Origin: an uncultured Erythrobacter sp.
GTDB taxonomy: Bacteria; Pseudomonadota; Alphaproteobacteria; Sphingomonadales; Sphingomonadaceae
Assembly: GCA_947494705.1 (NCBI GenBank)
Contig: CANLVN010000002.1
Span: 916,508-980,507 of the forward strand
Reading direction: 5' to 3'
Length of the DNA: 64,000 nt
The notes below the pieces were generated by a model. It worked only from the letters and a program-made list of their open reading frames with translations. It was not told the origin of the DNA and made no database searches. Below, one piece after another: positions 9,875-19,383 of this stretch (the stretch's first letter is position 1; each line of letters starts with the position of its first letter). The translations under genes and the position numbers were made by a program.

Positions 9875-11083
9875 TTAGCCACGAGGCGGCGCCCCGGCCT
9901 GCTCGTCCTCCAGCCCGCGATTTAGAGCCTCTCCGCGGAAAAGCGGTTCTCCGAACACGAAGCCGACAAGGTTCGGGCTTCCGATATGCTCGAAAAGGGC
10001 GGTCAGCGTTATCAGGATAGGCACCGACAAAAGCGCGCCGGGCACGCCCCATATCCAGGTGAAGTACGATAGCGCGATTAGGATCATCACCGGGCTCATG
10101 GTGAAACGTGCGCCCAGGATAGATGGGGTAACGACATTGGCCTCCACCGTATGCAAGCCGATATAGGCCGCTGCCGGGATCAGGCCGAGCACCACCGTAT
10201 CCGCCGTGCCAAGCCCGAACAGGGCGAGCAGGCCGAACATCGCAATAGGCCCTACGTAAGGAATGAAATTGAGGATCGCGGCAAGGCCGCCCCACATGAT
10301 CGGCGCATCGACCCCCAGCGCCCATGCGCCGGCCGCTACGACCAGTCCGACGCCCGCATTAATGAGACCTACGGTGATGATATAGGCACCGACCCGGTCC
10401 TGAACCTCACGCATGACCCGCGCCGCCTTGACGCTCGACCCGAAACTGGCCCTGTCAAACAGCAGGTGCCTTCGCATTCGAACGCGTGCCTCGATCATGA
10501 AGAACGCCATCAGGAACATGATGAGCACTTCCACCACGACGCTGGGCGTGGCGAAGGCAATCTCTTCGAGAAAGCTTGGCGTGGCGAGCACGACTTCGCG
10601 CCCATCGGGGTCGCCCATCAGGCGGGCCAGTTCCTCGTTCGCCATGGCAACCCAAGCAAATTCGTCGCGCAGTTCGGAAAAGCGCTCACCCACTTGGCCG
10701 GCAATCTGCGGAATTTCGTCAAACAGCGTTACAGCCGGCTGGAGGATGAGAGCGAGAGCGGCGATGAGGATACCGAGAAACACAGCGAGCGCGCCGAGTG
10801 ACGCGAGAACGTTGGGCAGACCGAGCGCGGCAAGCCTGTCGGCCAGCGGCGACAGAAGGATCGTCAGTAAGAGTGCGGATACCAGCGGCAGGAAGACGAC
10901 CGAGCCAATCGACAGAACGAAAGGCAACGCGAGGAACAGCCCAAACCCGATGAGCAGCACGAGCGCACTCATCAACCGCAATTCCTGCTCGGCGAGCATC
11001 ATGCGCCGCTGGTTGCGCGCCCTTGCGGTGTCCGACTGCGCCGGGCTGGCGGTTTGATCGTTCTTTTGCACCGGCTTGTTCAT
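9875..11083 (-). CDS. AI-2E family transporter (PerM-like)
   Basis: Multi-TM protein ending PYVGPIAMFGLLAL...NVVTPSILGARFTMSPVMILIALSYFTWIWGVPGALLSVPI. Confidence 0.88.
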   Translation of the reverse strand: MNKPVQKNDQTASPAQSDTARARNQRRMMLAEQELRLMSALVLLIGFGLFLALPFVLSIGSVVFLPLVSALLLTILLSPLADRLAALGLPNVLASLGALAVFLGILIAALALILQPAVTLFDEIPQIAGQVGERFSELRDEFAWVAMANEELARLMGDPDGREVVLATPSFLEEIAFATPSVVVEVLIMFLMAFFMIEARVRMRRHLLFDRASFGSSVKAARVMREVQDRVGAYIITVGLINAGVGLVVAAGAWALGVDAPIMWGGLAAILNFIPYVGPIAMFGLLALFGLGTADTVVLGLIPAAAYIGLHTVEANVVTPSILGARFTMSPVMILIALSYFTWIWGVPGALLSVPILITLTALFEHIGSPNLVGFVFGEPLFRGEALNRGLEDEQAGAPPRG

Positions 11084-11150
11084 GGACGGATGTCACCTTC
11101 GCGAAACCGCCCTATGCCAGCGCTTCGCACCCGCGCCAAGTCGGCCTTGC

Positions 11151-11774
11151 TCAGTCGTCGTCTCCGCCATCTGACCCGGAGGCCACGACGCCATCGAGTT
11201 CTTCGAGGATGGCGCGGTGCGCGGTATCGTCGTCGATCGAGCGTTGCGGGATGGTGCCTTCGTTGAGCATGTCGGTCAGCGCTGCGCGGGCGCGGCCCAC
11301 GCGGCTCTTGATCGTGCCGACTGCACATCCGCAGATGTTCGCTGCTTCTTCGTATGAGAAGCCGCCTGCGCCCACCAGCAACAGCGCCTCGCGCCGCTCG
11401 GGCGGAAGGGTCAGGAGCGCGCGATGAAGGTCGGAAAGGTGGATTGGCTCCTCCTGCCCCGCCGGAGCGGTCAGGATGCGTTCCGCCACGCCTTCATCGT
11501 AGTCGCCGCGAAAGCGATTGCGCCTCATGTCAGTGAGATAGGCGTTGCGCAGGATCACGAAGGTCCAGGCGCGCATCGAAGTGCCGGGATTGAACCGCTC
11601 CTGTGCGGCCCATGCCTTGAGCATGGTTTCCTGCACGAGGTCGTCGGCCATGTCCGGCCGCCCGCACAGACCGCGCGCGAATGCGCGCAGGTGGGGCACA
11701 ACCTCGGTAAGCTCACGCTTGAAATCAGCCTTGTCGGCAGCCGTCCGTTTTGGACGCGTCTTTTCGTCCGCCAT
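11151..11774 (-). CDS. ecfG: ECF sigma factor, EcfG type (general stress response)
   Basis: HLRAFARGLCGRPDMADDLVQETMLKAWAAQERFNPGTSMRAWTFVILRN; adjacent to nepR. Confidence 0.92.
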   Translation of the reverse strand: MADEKTRPKRTAADKADFKRELTEVVPHLRAFARGLCGRPDMADDLVQETMLKAWAAQERFNPGTSMRAWTFVILRNAYLTDMRRNRFRGDYDEGVAERILTAPAGQEEPIHLSDLHRALLTLPPERREALLLVGAGGFSYEEAANICGCAVGTIKSRVGRARAALTDMLNEGTIPQRSIDDDTAHRAILEELDGVVASGSDGGDDD

Positions 11775-12028
11775 CAGGCTTTCTTCCCCATATCGGATGG
11801 TTTTTTGCCTGTCGGATCACTTGCTGAACCCGCTTCCGGGTTGCTGTCGGTTTCGTCGAGTTGGGCGAGGAGATCCTTGAACTGGTCAGGCAAGGGTTCG
11901 TCGACCACAGAATCGTAAAGCTGTTTCAATCCGCTGGTCCATGCAGGCGTCTCCGCGGGGTTCGTCCCCTTGTCGTTGGAAGACTCGCACTTCTTCCCGC
12001 TCTCGGGACTGTCGTCAGATGAAGGCAT
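11774..12028 (-). CDS. nepR: NepR family anti-sigma factor
   Basis: Small acidic protein with LKQLYDSVVDEPLPDQFKDLLAQLD core; overlaps ecfG start. Confidence 0.88.
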   Translation of the reverse strand: MPSSDDSPESGKKCESSNDKGTNPAETPAWTSGLKQLYDSVVDEPLPDQFKDLLAQLDETDSNPEAGSASDPTGKKPSDMGKKA

Positions 12029-12139
12029 GATCAGAATTTCTCAAATTGCGCTCGCTTGTTTGATGATGAGCATTTCCACCCCCGGTATGGGCAATTTGCT
12101 CGGCGCCGCACCGAAATGGCGTGGCGACTAATATTAGGG

Positions 12140-12164
12140 GGAACGACAGCGGCTGGATTTTGTT
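12140..12164 (+). promoter_or_regulatory. candidate EcfG-dependent promoter for the histidine kinase
   Basis: GGAAC-N17-GTT (GGAACgacagcggctggattttGTT), inside the 5' part of the ORF as called. Confidence 0.6.
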
Positions 12165-12213
12165 CCGTCAAGGCAATGCCCAAAAAGTGCGGGCTATTGA
12201 AAACGACTTTGCC

Positions 12214-13893
12214 GTGGAGACAACGATCAAATCGCGCCCTGTAATATCAAGTGAACCAGCGCAGCAAAATGCGCCTGAAATCAGGAGGACAGGGCCGTCG
12301 GCGCGCGTTCACGCCTTCCTGCTGAGCTATCCGCGTGCATTTCCGGCGTTCATTTTCCTTGCGATTGTCGCGGCGACCCTGATCGGGGTGGCCAGTACCG
12401 AGATCGAAGAGGACCGCTTGGCGCAAACCGAAGCGAGCGTGGATGCCGATGCGGTCGCCGGCGCAATCGAGCGGCGCGGAGAGAGGTTCGCTTCGCTGCT
12501 CGAAATGAACCGGACGCTGTTCTCTGCCATCGGTTCGGTTTCGGATGAAAGGTTCGGCATCCTGATCGCCGAAGTGGCGCGCGACATGGAGGTTCGTGGG
12601 GCAAGCAGTTTCGGCTGGATCGAGGTTGTCGACAGCACTGACGCGCAAGGAGAGCCGATCGCGTCTCTCGCCTTTCTGGCACCGAACCGACCCTCCAATG
12701 AGGCCATCGTCGGCACCGACTTGAACACAGATCCCATTTATGCCGATGCGCTGCGCGAAGCGGCGCGCACGAATGTGGCGACCCTATCCGGAATCAGGCG
12801 CACAGGTTCGGGCGACGAGGGACAGGCAAGCAGCTTTGCCATGATCCTGCCGGTCTACGCGGAAAGGACTGGCGGCGGCGTCGAACAGGGCGATCTTACC
12901 GGGTATTTCTACACCGGTTTCGACACGCGCCGGTTCCTCGCGGATTCTATCGCTCCACTCGACCAGTCCTCCCTTCCTATCGCGCTCTATGACGGCGAGA
13001 TCGCGCCCGAGAACCTGCTCGCGGGCAACGCTTCACAATCGGAATCAGCGCGGCAGGAGGAGCGAACTATCACGCTGGGCGGTCGCAGCATGACTCTGGT
13101 GGTCGAAACCCCTTTCCAAAGTTCGCTGACCCAGGTTTCCATGGCCTTGTTGTTGTTCGGTCTCACGCTGGCGTGCCTGCTGATGCTCGCCGCCCAATGG
13201 CTCGCCGATCGGGCGGGCGACGACCAGAGGCGTCTCGCTTTCCTCGAAGAACAGCACTCGATCCGCAATTCGCTAAGCCGTGAACTTAATCACCGGGTAC
13301 GCAACACGCTGGCTAGCGTGCTTTCGATCCACGCACTTACGCGGCGTCGGTCGAAGACCATGGATGAGTTCGCGGACAGCCTCGAACGGCGCATCCGCTC
13401 TCTGTCGAACACCCACGATTTGCTCGCCGATGTGGAGTGGGGGACCACGCCGATCCGGGACGTGCTGTCGACCGAACTGGCGCATTACGTCGAAGAAGGA
13501 CAGACCGTCGTGCTCGAAGGGCCGGGATTAGAACTGGCACCGGCAGAGGCGCTGTCCTTCGGTCTGGCCATTCACGAGCTGACCACGAACGCCGCGAAAT
13601 TCGGTGCGCTGAGCGTCCCCGAAGGCCGGGTTGAGGTTAAGTGGTACCTTGACGAAAACGTGGCGTCGGACACAAAAATCGCGGTGGTCGAATGGATCGA
13701 GAAGGGCGGACCTCGTGTCGCGGAAGAAAGAACCCGCGGGTTCGGTTCCGACCTGATCGAACGCCTCGTGCCCTCGCAGCTCAACCATCAGGTCGAGCTC
13801 GACTTTCGGGCCGAGGGCGTTCGCTGCAAGTTCGGCGTGCCCGTGCGAAAGGTTAGCGACTTCACCCTGCGAAAGACGCCGCTGCGGTCCTGA
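12214..13893 (+). CDS. CHASE-domain sensor histidine kinase, HWE/HisKA_2 type
   Basis: Two TM segments flank a periplasmic region; LNHRVRNTLASVLSIHALTRRRSKTMDEF H-box. GTG start chosen downstream of the predicted promoter; track start is 12121. Confidence 0.85.
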   Translation: METTIKSRPVISSEPAQQNAPEIRRTGPSARVHAFLLSYPRAFPAFIFLAIVAATLIGVASTEIEEDRLAQTEASVDADAVAGAIERRGERFASLLEMNRTLFSAIGSVSDERFGILIAEVARDMEVRGASSFGWIEVVDSTDAQGEPIASLAFLAPNRPSNEAIVGTDLNTDPIYADALREAARTNVATLSGIRRTGSGDEGQASSFAMILPVYAERTGGGVEQGDLTGYFYTGFDTRRFLADSIAPLDQSSLPIALYDGEIAPENLLAGNASQSESARQEERTITLGGRSMTLVVETPFQSSLTQVSMALLLFGLTLACLLMLAAQWLADRAGDDQRRLAFLEEQHSIRNSLSRELNHRVRNTLASVLSIHALTRRRSKTMDEFADSLERRIRSLSNTHDLLADVEWGTTPIRDVLSTELAHYVEEGQTVVLEGPGLELAPAEALSFGLAIHELTTNAAKFGALSVPEGRVEVKWYLDENVASDTKIAVVEWIEKGGPRVAEERTRGFGSDLIERLVPSQLNHQVELDFRAEGVRCKFGVPVRKVSDFTLRKTPLRS

Positions 13894-13921
13894 TTCCGTG
13901 CGCGAAAGCCAGTTGGTGCGG

Positions 13922-14713
13922 TCAGACGGCCTTGGCCGGCGACCCGAAGAACAAGGCCTGACTGATCGCTGCGCTCACCGATTGCTCGCGGAACGGCTTG
14001 GTCACGAGGTAGGTCGGCTCGGGCCGGTCGCCGGTCAGCAGTCGTTCGGGATAGGCGGTGATGAAGATGATCGGCACCTTCCCGATGGCGAGGATGTCAT
14101 CGACTGCATCGAGACCTGATGAGCCGTCGGCCAGTTGAATGTCGGCCAGCACCAGACCAGGCCGCGTTTCCGCGACTGCGGCAACGGCTTCCGATCGCGT
14201 CGTGGCAGTGCCACTGACCCTGTGGCCCAGCGACACGACGAGGTCTTCAAGCTGCATCGAGATCAGCGGTTCGTCCTCGATGACGAGCACGGAGGTCTTC
14301 TGCTCTTCCTCGATCTCGCGGATTGCCGTGGCCACCAGTTCCTCGATCCGGCTGGCGTCCGTGTCCATGATCTGCGCGGCCTGTCCGAACGTAAAGCCTT
14401 CGAGCGAGGTCAGCAGCAATGCCTGGCGGTTGGTCGGAGTGACGAGGCCGAGTCGCTTCTGCGCGTTACCTTCGGGAGACGACTCGTCGAGCGATCCCTC
14501 TTCGGCGACCGCATCGGTCCAAAGCGAATGAAAGGCACGATAGAGCGCCACCCGCCCACCATCCTGCAGGTCGGCCTGCAGCGCGCGGTCGGCGACAACG
14601 GCTTCGAGGGTCTTTGCAACCCACTGGTCCCCCTTGTCCTGAGACCCGCAAAGGGCCCGCGCATAGCGGCGGAGGAAAGGCAGGCTGTCTGCAATTTGCT
14701 GACCAAGGCTCAT
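13922..14713 (-). CDS. phyR: PhyR: sigma-like domain plus receiver, anti-anti-sigma factor
   Basis: N-terminal sigma-factor-like region, then receiver VLVIEDEPLISMQLEDLV...GLVLADIQLADGSSGLDAV...FITAYPE...VTKPF. Confidence 0.93.
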   Translation of the reverse strand: MSLGQQIADSLPFLRRYARALCGSQDKGDQWVAKTLEAVVADRALQADLQDGGRVALYRAFHSLWTDAVAEEGSLDESSPEGNAQKRLGLVTPTNRQALLLTSLEGFTFGQAAQIMDTDASRIEELVATAIREIEEEQKTSVLVIEDEPLISMQLEDLVVSLGHRVSGTATTRSEAVAAVAETRPGLVLADIQLADGSSGLDAVDDILAIGKVPIIFITAYPERLLTGDRPEPTYLVTKPFREQSVSAAISQALFFGSPAKAV

Positions 14714-14887
14714 CGTCGTCTCCAGAAATCAATATCGGTGCCCATGACACAAGCGGACAATCACGCCAAGCTGGAAGCGTCGCGGACGGTCCGAAGGCCC
14801 AATTAGCGGTCAAAAAGCACAGGGCAGTGCTCGCCGACACAAAAATTTTTGGGCTCCCGGGAACCCAACCAAAGGCTCCCGCATTAC

Positions 14888-14980
14888 CCTTTTGTCACCG
14901 CCGACCCCCCTCCCGTCCAAATGGCTGGTGATACGATCCCGGAAGGCCTTCACTCGCGACAGTGGAGGCCTTCCTTTTTC
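14888..14980 (+). ncRNA. candidate GsrN-like stress sRNA
   Basis: GGAAC at 14860 plus N17 plus CATT; stem TCACCGCC/GGCTGGTGA enclosing a 20-nt loop GACCCCCCTCCCGTCCAAAT; 3' terminator hairpin. Confidence 0.6.
14941..14979 (+). terminator. rho-independent terminator
   Basis: GGAAGGCCT t CACT cgcgac AGTG g AGGCCTTCC TTTTT. Confidence 0.9.
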
Positions 14981-15001
14981 CGGCGATCAATCCTCGCGCG
15001 A

Positions 15002-16195
15002 TCAGTTTGTGCCCAGCGATTTGCGGTAGATGGCATATTCCCGGTTGATCGAGCTTCCGATCGCATCGGCGATTGCGACCATCCCCTGATTGTCTTCGAG
15101 AATCCAGCCGATTTCAGCGCGCTTCGACTTGAAGTTGCCGACTGAATTTTCGCGGATCTGGCTGATCATCGAAAAAGCAAGCTGGCTTGCGAGCCGCGAA
15201 CCCTGAAATTCTTTGAGCACGCCCATCAAGGGCACACGCATCTCGGAGCCGACCGGTTTGCGGACCCACCGCAGCAGGCGCAGCCACCCGAAGGGCAGCA
15301 TCCTGCCCTTGTTCTTGAGCAGCACGTGATTGATGTCGGGGAAGGTCAGCATGAACGCCACAGGGCGACCATCGAGCTCCGCGATCATGTTGAGCTCTTC
15401 GTGGATGATCGTTTTCAGCTTCTTGCCGGTATGTTTCACTTCCTCGGGCGTCAGCGGTACGAAGCCCCAATTGCCCGACCAGGCGTCGTTGAGGATGGAA
15501 AGTATGATCTCGGCGTCTTCGTCCCAATGGTCCTTGCGGACATAGCGCACCTTGATCCGATCGTTCCGTGTCGTCGACTTTACGATCCGCTGCACGATTG
15601 GCGGGAAGTCTACGGTGATGTCGAGGTCGTAGGTGTAAAGCGTCTTGGCGCGTTCGTAGCCGCAGGCCTCGATCCAGCCCGCATAATGCTCGGGATGGTG
15701 TCCCATCATGATAAGCGGGGGGTGATCGTGGCCACGCACCAGCAGACCCGGCTCTTCCCAGATCGACATCGAGATCGGGCCAACCACCCGGTTCATACCC
15801 TGATCGCGCAGCCAGTCTTCGGCGGTGCGCAGCAGGACCGTGGCGACTTCGGAATCCTCGGCATCGAAATAGCCGAACATTCCCGTGCCCGGCCCGAAGC
15901 CCTGTTCGGGCGGCATATCCAGCGCAAGTTCGTCGATATGCGCAGAAATCCGCCCTACTGCGCGGCCATTGCGATGTGCGATGAACAGTTGCGCGCGTGC
16001 GTGCCGAAAGAAAGGGTTCTTGTCCGGATCGACCAGTTCGAGCTGTTCGCCGCGTAATTGCGGGACCGCGTTCTCGACCTCTGCCGAAAAGGCGCGGCCC
16101 AGGTCCACGAAACGCGCGCGCCCCTTCTTGTCGGTGATAGGTTCAATTCTTATCTGCGCATCCGTCACGCCCGAAACCTCGTAATTTCCGCTCAC
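15002..16195 (-). CDS. GNAT-like N-acetyltransferase family protein (~397 aa)
   Basis: AQLFIAHRNGRAVGRISAHIDELAL...GMFGYFDAEDSEVATVLLRTAEDWLRDQGMNRVVGPISMS. Confidence 0.7.
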   Translation of the reverse strand: MSGNYEVSGVTDAQIRIEPITDKKGRARFVDLGRAFSAEVENAVPQLRGEQLELVDPDKNPFFRHARAQLFIAHRNGRAVGRISAHIDELALDMPPEQGFGPGTGMFGYFDAEDSEVATVLLRTAEDWLRDQGMNRVVGPISMSIWEEPGLLVRGHDHPPLIMMGHHPEHYAGWIEACGYERAKTLYTYDLDITVDFPPIVQRIVKSTTRNDRIKVRYVRKDHWDEDAEIILSILNDAWSGNWGFVPLTPEEVKHTGKKLKTIIHEELNMIAELDGRPVAFMLTFPDINHVLLKNKGRMLPFGWLRLLRWVRKPVGSEMRVPLMGVLKEFQGSRLASQLAFSMISQIRENSVGNFKSKRAEIGWILEDNQGMVAIADAIGSSINREYAIYRKSLGTN

Positions 16196-16334
16196 GTCGT
16201 TTGTCTAAAGTCAAAGCGTCTGTGTCGCGCATTGGCTACCGGCGCAAGCCACTCGATCACTCTTATCATCACAGCGCGTTTGCCCCGACCGCTTCACATG
16301 CGGTAAAGCGGCGCACGACTATCGTACCCGAACC

Positions 16335-17432
16335 ATGACCATGCACCAGCCAATCACCGATCCTGCCTCCAACGCGACCGCCCCAAAGCGGGCGACCCGT
16401 GTCGACTTCCTGAGCGAAGACGACAAGGACATGCTGCGCGCCGCCCGTGACCTGACAAGGGACCTCGGCGAAGCGAAGGGGCGCATCTACTGGACCGACA
16501 TGCTGATCTCGGCCGGGCTGGGATATGGTGGGATCGCGCTGGCGATCCTGACAGAAAGCCTCGCGGTGGCGATAATCGCCGGTCTGGTCGCATCGCTCGC
16601 CTTTTACCGGGCGCTCATGTTCATTCACGAGCTGACGCATATTCACAAGAATGCTCTGCCCGGCTTTCGCACCGGGTGGAACCTGATGGTCGGCATCCCG
16701 CTTCTGACGCCGAGCTTCATGTACGAAGGCGTGCACGTCATCCACCACAAGCGCACGCAATACGGGACGATCGAGGATCCGGAATACCTGCCGCTTGCTT
16801 TGATGAAGCCTTGGAGCCTGCCGCTATTCGTGATCGTTGCACTGCTCGCGCCACTGGCGCTGATCGTGCGCGCAGCAGTGCTCGTGCCGCTGGGCGCTGT
16901 GATCCCGGCAGTCCGCAAATTCACCTGGGAACGCTTTTCGTCGCTCTCGATCAATCCCGACTTTCGCCGCAAGCCACCGGAGGGCACTTTCGCCGGGCGT
17001 GTGCGATGGCAGGAATTGGGCGTATTCGTTTGGTCGTGGCTGCTGATCGGCAGCATCTTCGTTTTCGGCTGGAAGCCGTTGCTCGTGGCCCTGGCGATCC
17101 TCTCGCTCACCGCTTTGCTCAATCAGCTGCGCACATTGGTGGCGCATCTTTGGGAAAATGAAGGCGAGCCGATGACGGTGACCGCGCAGTTCCTCGACAG
17201 CGTCAACGTGCCGCCTCCGGGTTTCGCCGCCGAAGTCTGGGCTCCGGTGGGTCTGCGATATCACGCTTTGCATCACCTGATGCCCTCCATGCCTTATCAC
17301 GACCTGCCTGAAGCACATCGTCGCCTCGCGCGCGAGCTGGGCGTCGGTTCGACCTATGCCGGGGCGAACCATCCGGGCATGGTGGTGCTGGTGGGCAAGA
17401 TCGCGCGCAGCACGATGATCCCGCGCCCGTAA
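16335..17432 (+). CDS. fatty acid desaturase
   Basis: Histidine boxes HELTHIHK, EGVHVIHHKRTQYG, LRYHALHHLMPSMPYHDL. Confidence 0.9.
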   Translation: MTMHQPITDPASNATAPKRATRVDFLSEDDKDMLRAARDLTRDLGEAKGRIYWTDMLISAGLGYGGIALAILTESLAVAIIAGLVASLAFYRALMFIHELTHIHKNALPGFRTGWNLMVGIPLLTPSFMYEGVHVIHHKRTQYGTIEDPEYLPLALMKPWSLPLFVIVALLAPLALIVRAAVLVPLGAVIPAVRKFTWERFSSLSINPDFRRKPPEGTFAGRVRWQELGVFVWSWLLIGSIFVFGWKPLLVALAILSLTALLNQLRTLVAHLWENEGEPMTVTAQFLDSVNVPPPGFAAEVWAPVGLRYHALHHLMPSMPYHDLPEAHRRLARELGVGSTYAGANHPGMVVLVGKIARSTMIPRP

Positions 17433-17437
17433 CCGGA

Positions 17438-17713
17438 TCAGTCGGCGGGCTGCACTTTGGAGCCTTTCGGCGGAGCGGTCATGCCGGGCGGGTTGCTGCC
17501 ACTTTCCATCGTCGATGGCATTTCGGAAGGCTCCGTCTGCGGCTCCGGGTTCGTTTCGGGCGTTGCCTCGGGCTCTTGCTCGGGGTCGGCCTGCGCTTCG
17601 GCATCGACCGGTATCGTCTCTTCGATGTCCGGCGCTTCCTCAGGCTCGTTCTGGCAGCCGGCAAGCGCCAGCGGCAGGGCTAACCCAACGACAATCGCAG
17701 TAGCTTTGATCAC
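17438..17713 (-). CDS. small Pro/Glu-rich lipoprotein
   Basis: VIKATAIVVGLALPLALAGC lipobox then acidic tail; GTG start. Confidence 0.6.
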   Translation of the reverse strand: MIKATAIVVGLALPLALAGCQNEPEEAPDIEETIPVDAEAQADPEQEPEATPETNPEPQTEPSEMPSTMESGSNPPGMTAPPKGSKVQPAD

Positions 17714-17756
17714 TCGGTGTCTCCTCGATGAAAGGCACCATAGCGTCTCGCAGCGG

Positions 17757-18272
17757 TCAGAGGAAACGCACCATCGCGCAGCGCCGCTCGATCGGCAGGC
17801 CATCGTCGGCCTCGTTCGCCAATTCGCCTGCGAGCCGCGGATGCGCATCGAGCGCCACGACTTCTTCGAAACCGAGCCGTGCATAGAAGGGCGCATTCCA
17901 CCCCACATCGCGAAAGGTCGTCAACGTCACTGCCGAAAAGCCGGAATTGCCCGCATCGATCAGGCAGGCGCGAACGAGGCCGGAGCCGATGCCGCGGCCC
18001 TGAAAGTCGGGCAGGACATCCATCTCCCAGATATGCAGCTCACGCCGAAAGGGTTCGCAGGCGAGAAACCCGACCATCTGCTCGCCGACATGGCTGACGA
18101 GGCAATGTCCCTTGCGGATCAGGCGCTGCAGTTCGGGCACTTCCCACGTATCGTCGGGGTCAAGCGCTTCAAGCCCCGGTTCCTCGGCAAATCTGCGCGC
18201 CGCAGCGGCTTCGATTGCAGGCATGAAGTCGGCATCGGCGGGCTGGGCGAGCCGCAGGCTCCAGTCGCTCAT
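17757..18272 (-). CDS. GNAT family N-acetyltransferase
   Basis: LHIWEMDVLPDFQGRGIGSGLVRACLIDAGNSGFSAVTLTTFRDVGWNAPFYARLGFEEV. Confidence 0.88.
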   Translation of the reverse strand: MSDWSLRLAQPADADFMPAIEAAAARRFAEEPGLEALDPDDTWEVPELQRLIRKGHCLVSHVGEQMVGFLACEPFRRELHIWEMDVLPDFQGRGIGSGLVRACLIDAGNSGFSAVTLTTFRDVGWNAPFYARLGFEEVVALDAHPRLAGELANEADDGLPIERRCAMVRFL

Positions 18273-19366
18273 TCCTCGGTCCTGATGAGAACCGTCTCGC
18301 CCACCAGCAGGAACAGCAGGAAAGGCGCCCAGGCGGCAAGGAAGGGCGGATAGCCGCCGAAACTGCCCATGGCGAGTGCCGCATTGTCGACCACGAAGTA
18401 GGTGAAGCCGAGCGCCATCCCGATCACCGCGCGCACGAACAGCTGCCCTGAACGCGCAAGGCCGAAAGCGGCAACCGATCCCAGGAGCGGCATCAGCACA
18501 GCCGACAATGGCCCTGATATCCTGTGCCACCACTTTGCGCGCATCTCCGTCGTGCGTCGTCCCGCTTCCTCGAACGTGTCGATCGTCTCGCCCAGTTCCC
18601 AGAAGCTGAGCGCATCAGGGTCGACCGATTGCAGGTCGATCTGTTCGGGTGTGAGGGTATCGCCGACCACCAGGTCGCCCGCATCTTCGGATATTGCGCG
18701 ACCGACATCGAACCGCGTGGCGTTCTCTAGCCGCCAGCCCGGCGCTGCATATGTCGCAGATGGCGCCTTGATCGTCTGGGCAATGATTCCGCCGGGCGCG
18801 CGCTCATACCATGTCACGCCCGTCAGCTGGGTCGCTTCGCCCGATCCCGCCAGCGATGTTGCGGTCAGGATATTGTCGCCATCGGTAAGATAGACGTTGG
18901 AGCGCAAGCCGCTGACTTCGGGGATCGGTCCGTAATCGGCCGCCGACCACGCCTTTAGCGAGGCGGTGGCGCGCGTCACGACCCGTTCGTTGAAGCCGAA
19001 GCTGAGCACAGACACGATGAGCGCAGTCAGGAGCAGGGGCGAGAGCACCTGGTGCGCAGACAGCCCAGCCGCCTTCATCGCAATCACCTCGCTGTTCTGG
19101 TTCAGCGCTACCAGCATGATCAGCGTCGCCAGAAGCACCGAATACGGCAGAAACTGCGCGATCAGTTGTGGTACTCGCAGTCCGGCATAGCGCAGGATCT
19201 CTGCCTGGCCGTTGCCTGCGGGAGCAAGGATGTCGCCCGTCTCGCCCAGCAGGTCGAGTGCCAGCAAGACCACGACCAGCATCACCAGCACGGCGAGGAT
19301 CCGTGAGATGAACATCTTCGCGAGGTAAAGCGTGAGCGTGCGCGAGGGGAAGAAATCGAACTGCAT
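18269..19366 (-). CDS. lptG: LPS export permease LptG
   Basis: YjgQ-type permease: TLTLYLAKMFISRILAVLVMLVVVLLALDLLGETGDIL; paired with lptF. Confidence 0.9.
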   Translation of the reverse strand: MQFDFFPSRTLTLYLAKMFISRILAVLVMLVVVLLALDLLGETGDILAPAGNGQAEILRYAGLRVPQLIAQFLPYSVLLATLIMLVALNQNSEVIAMKAAGLSAHQVLSPLLLTALIVSVLSFGFNERVVTRATASLKAWSAADYGPIPEVSGLRSNVYLTDGDNILTATSLAGSGEATQLTGVTWYERAPGGIIAQTIKAPSATYAAPGWRLENATRFDVGRAISEDAGDLVVGDTLTPEQIDLQSVDPDALSFWELGETIDTFEEAGRRTTEMRAKWWHRISGPLSAVLMPLLGSVAAFGLARSGQLFVRAVIGMALGFTYFVVDNAALAMGSFGGYPPFLAAWAPFLLFLLVGETVLIRTEE

Positions 19367-19383
19367 GGTAAAACGCGCCTGCC

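Noticed and set aside
14849-15145. 98-aa ORF across the sRNA candidate and terminator
   Set aside because: Runs through a strong terminator and into the antisense of the acetyltransferase gene; the non-coding RNA explanation fits better.
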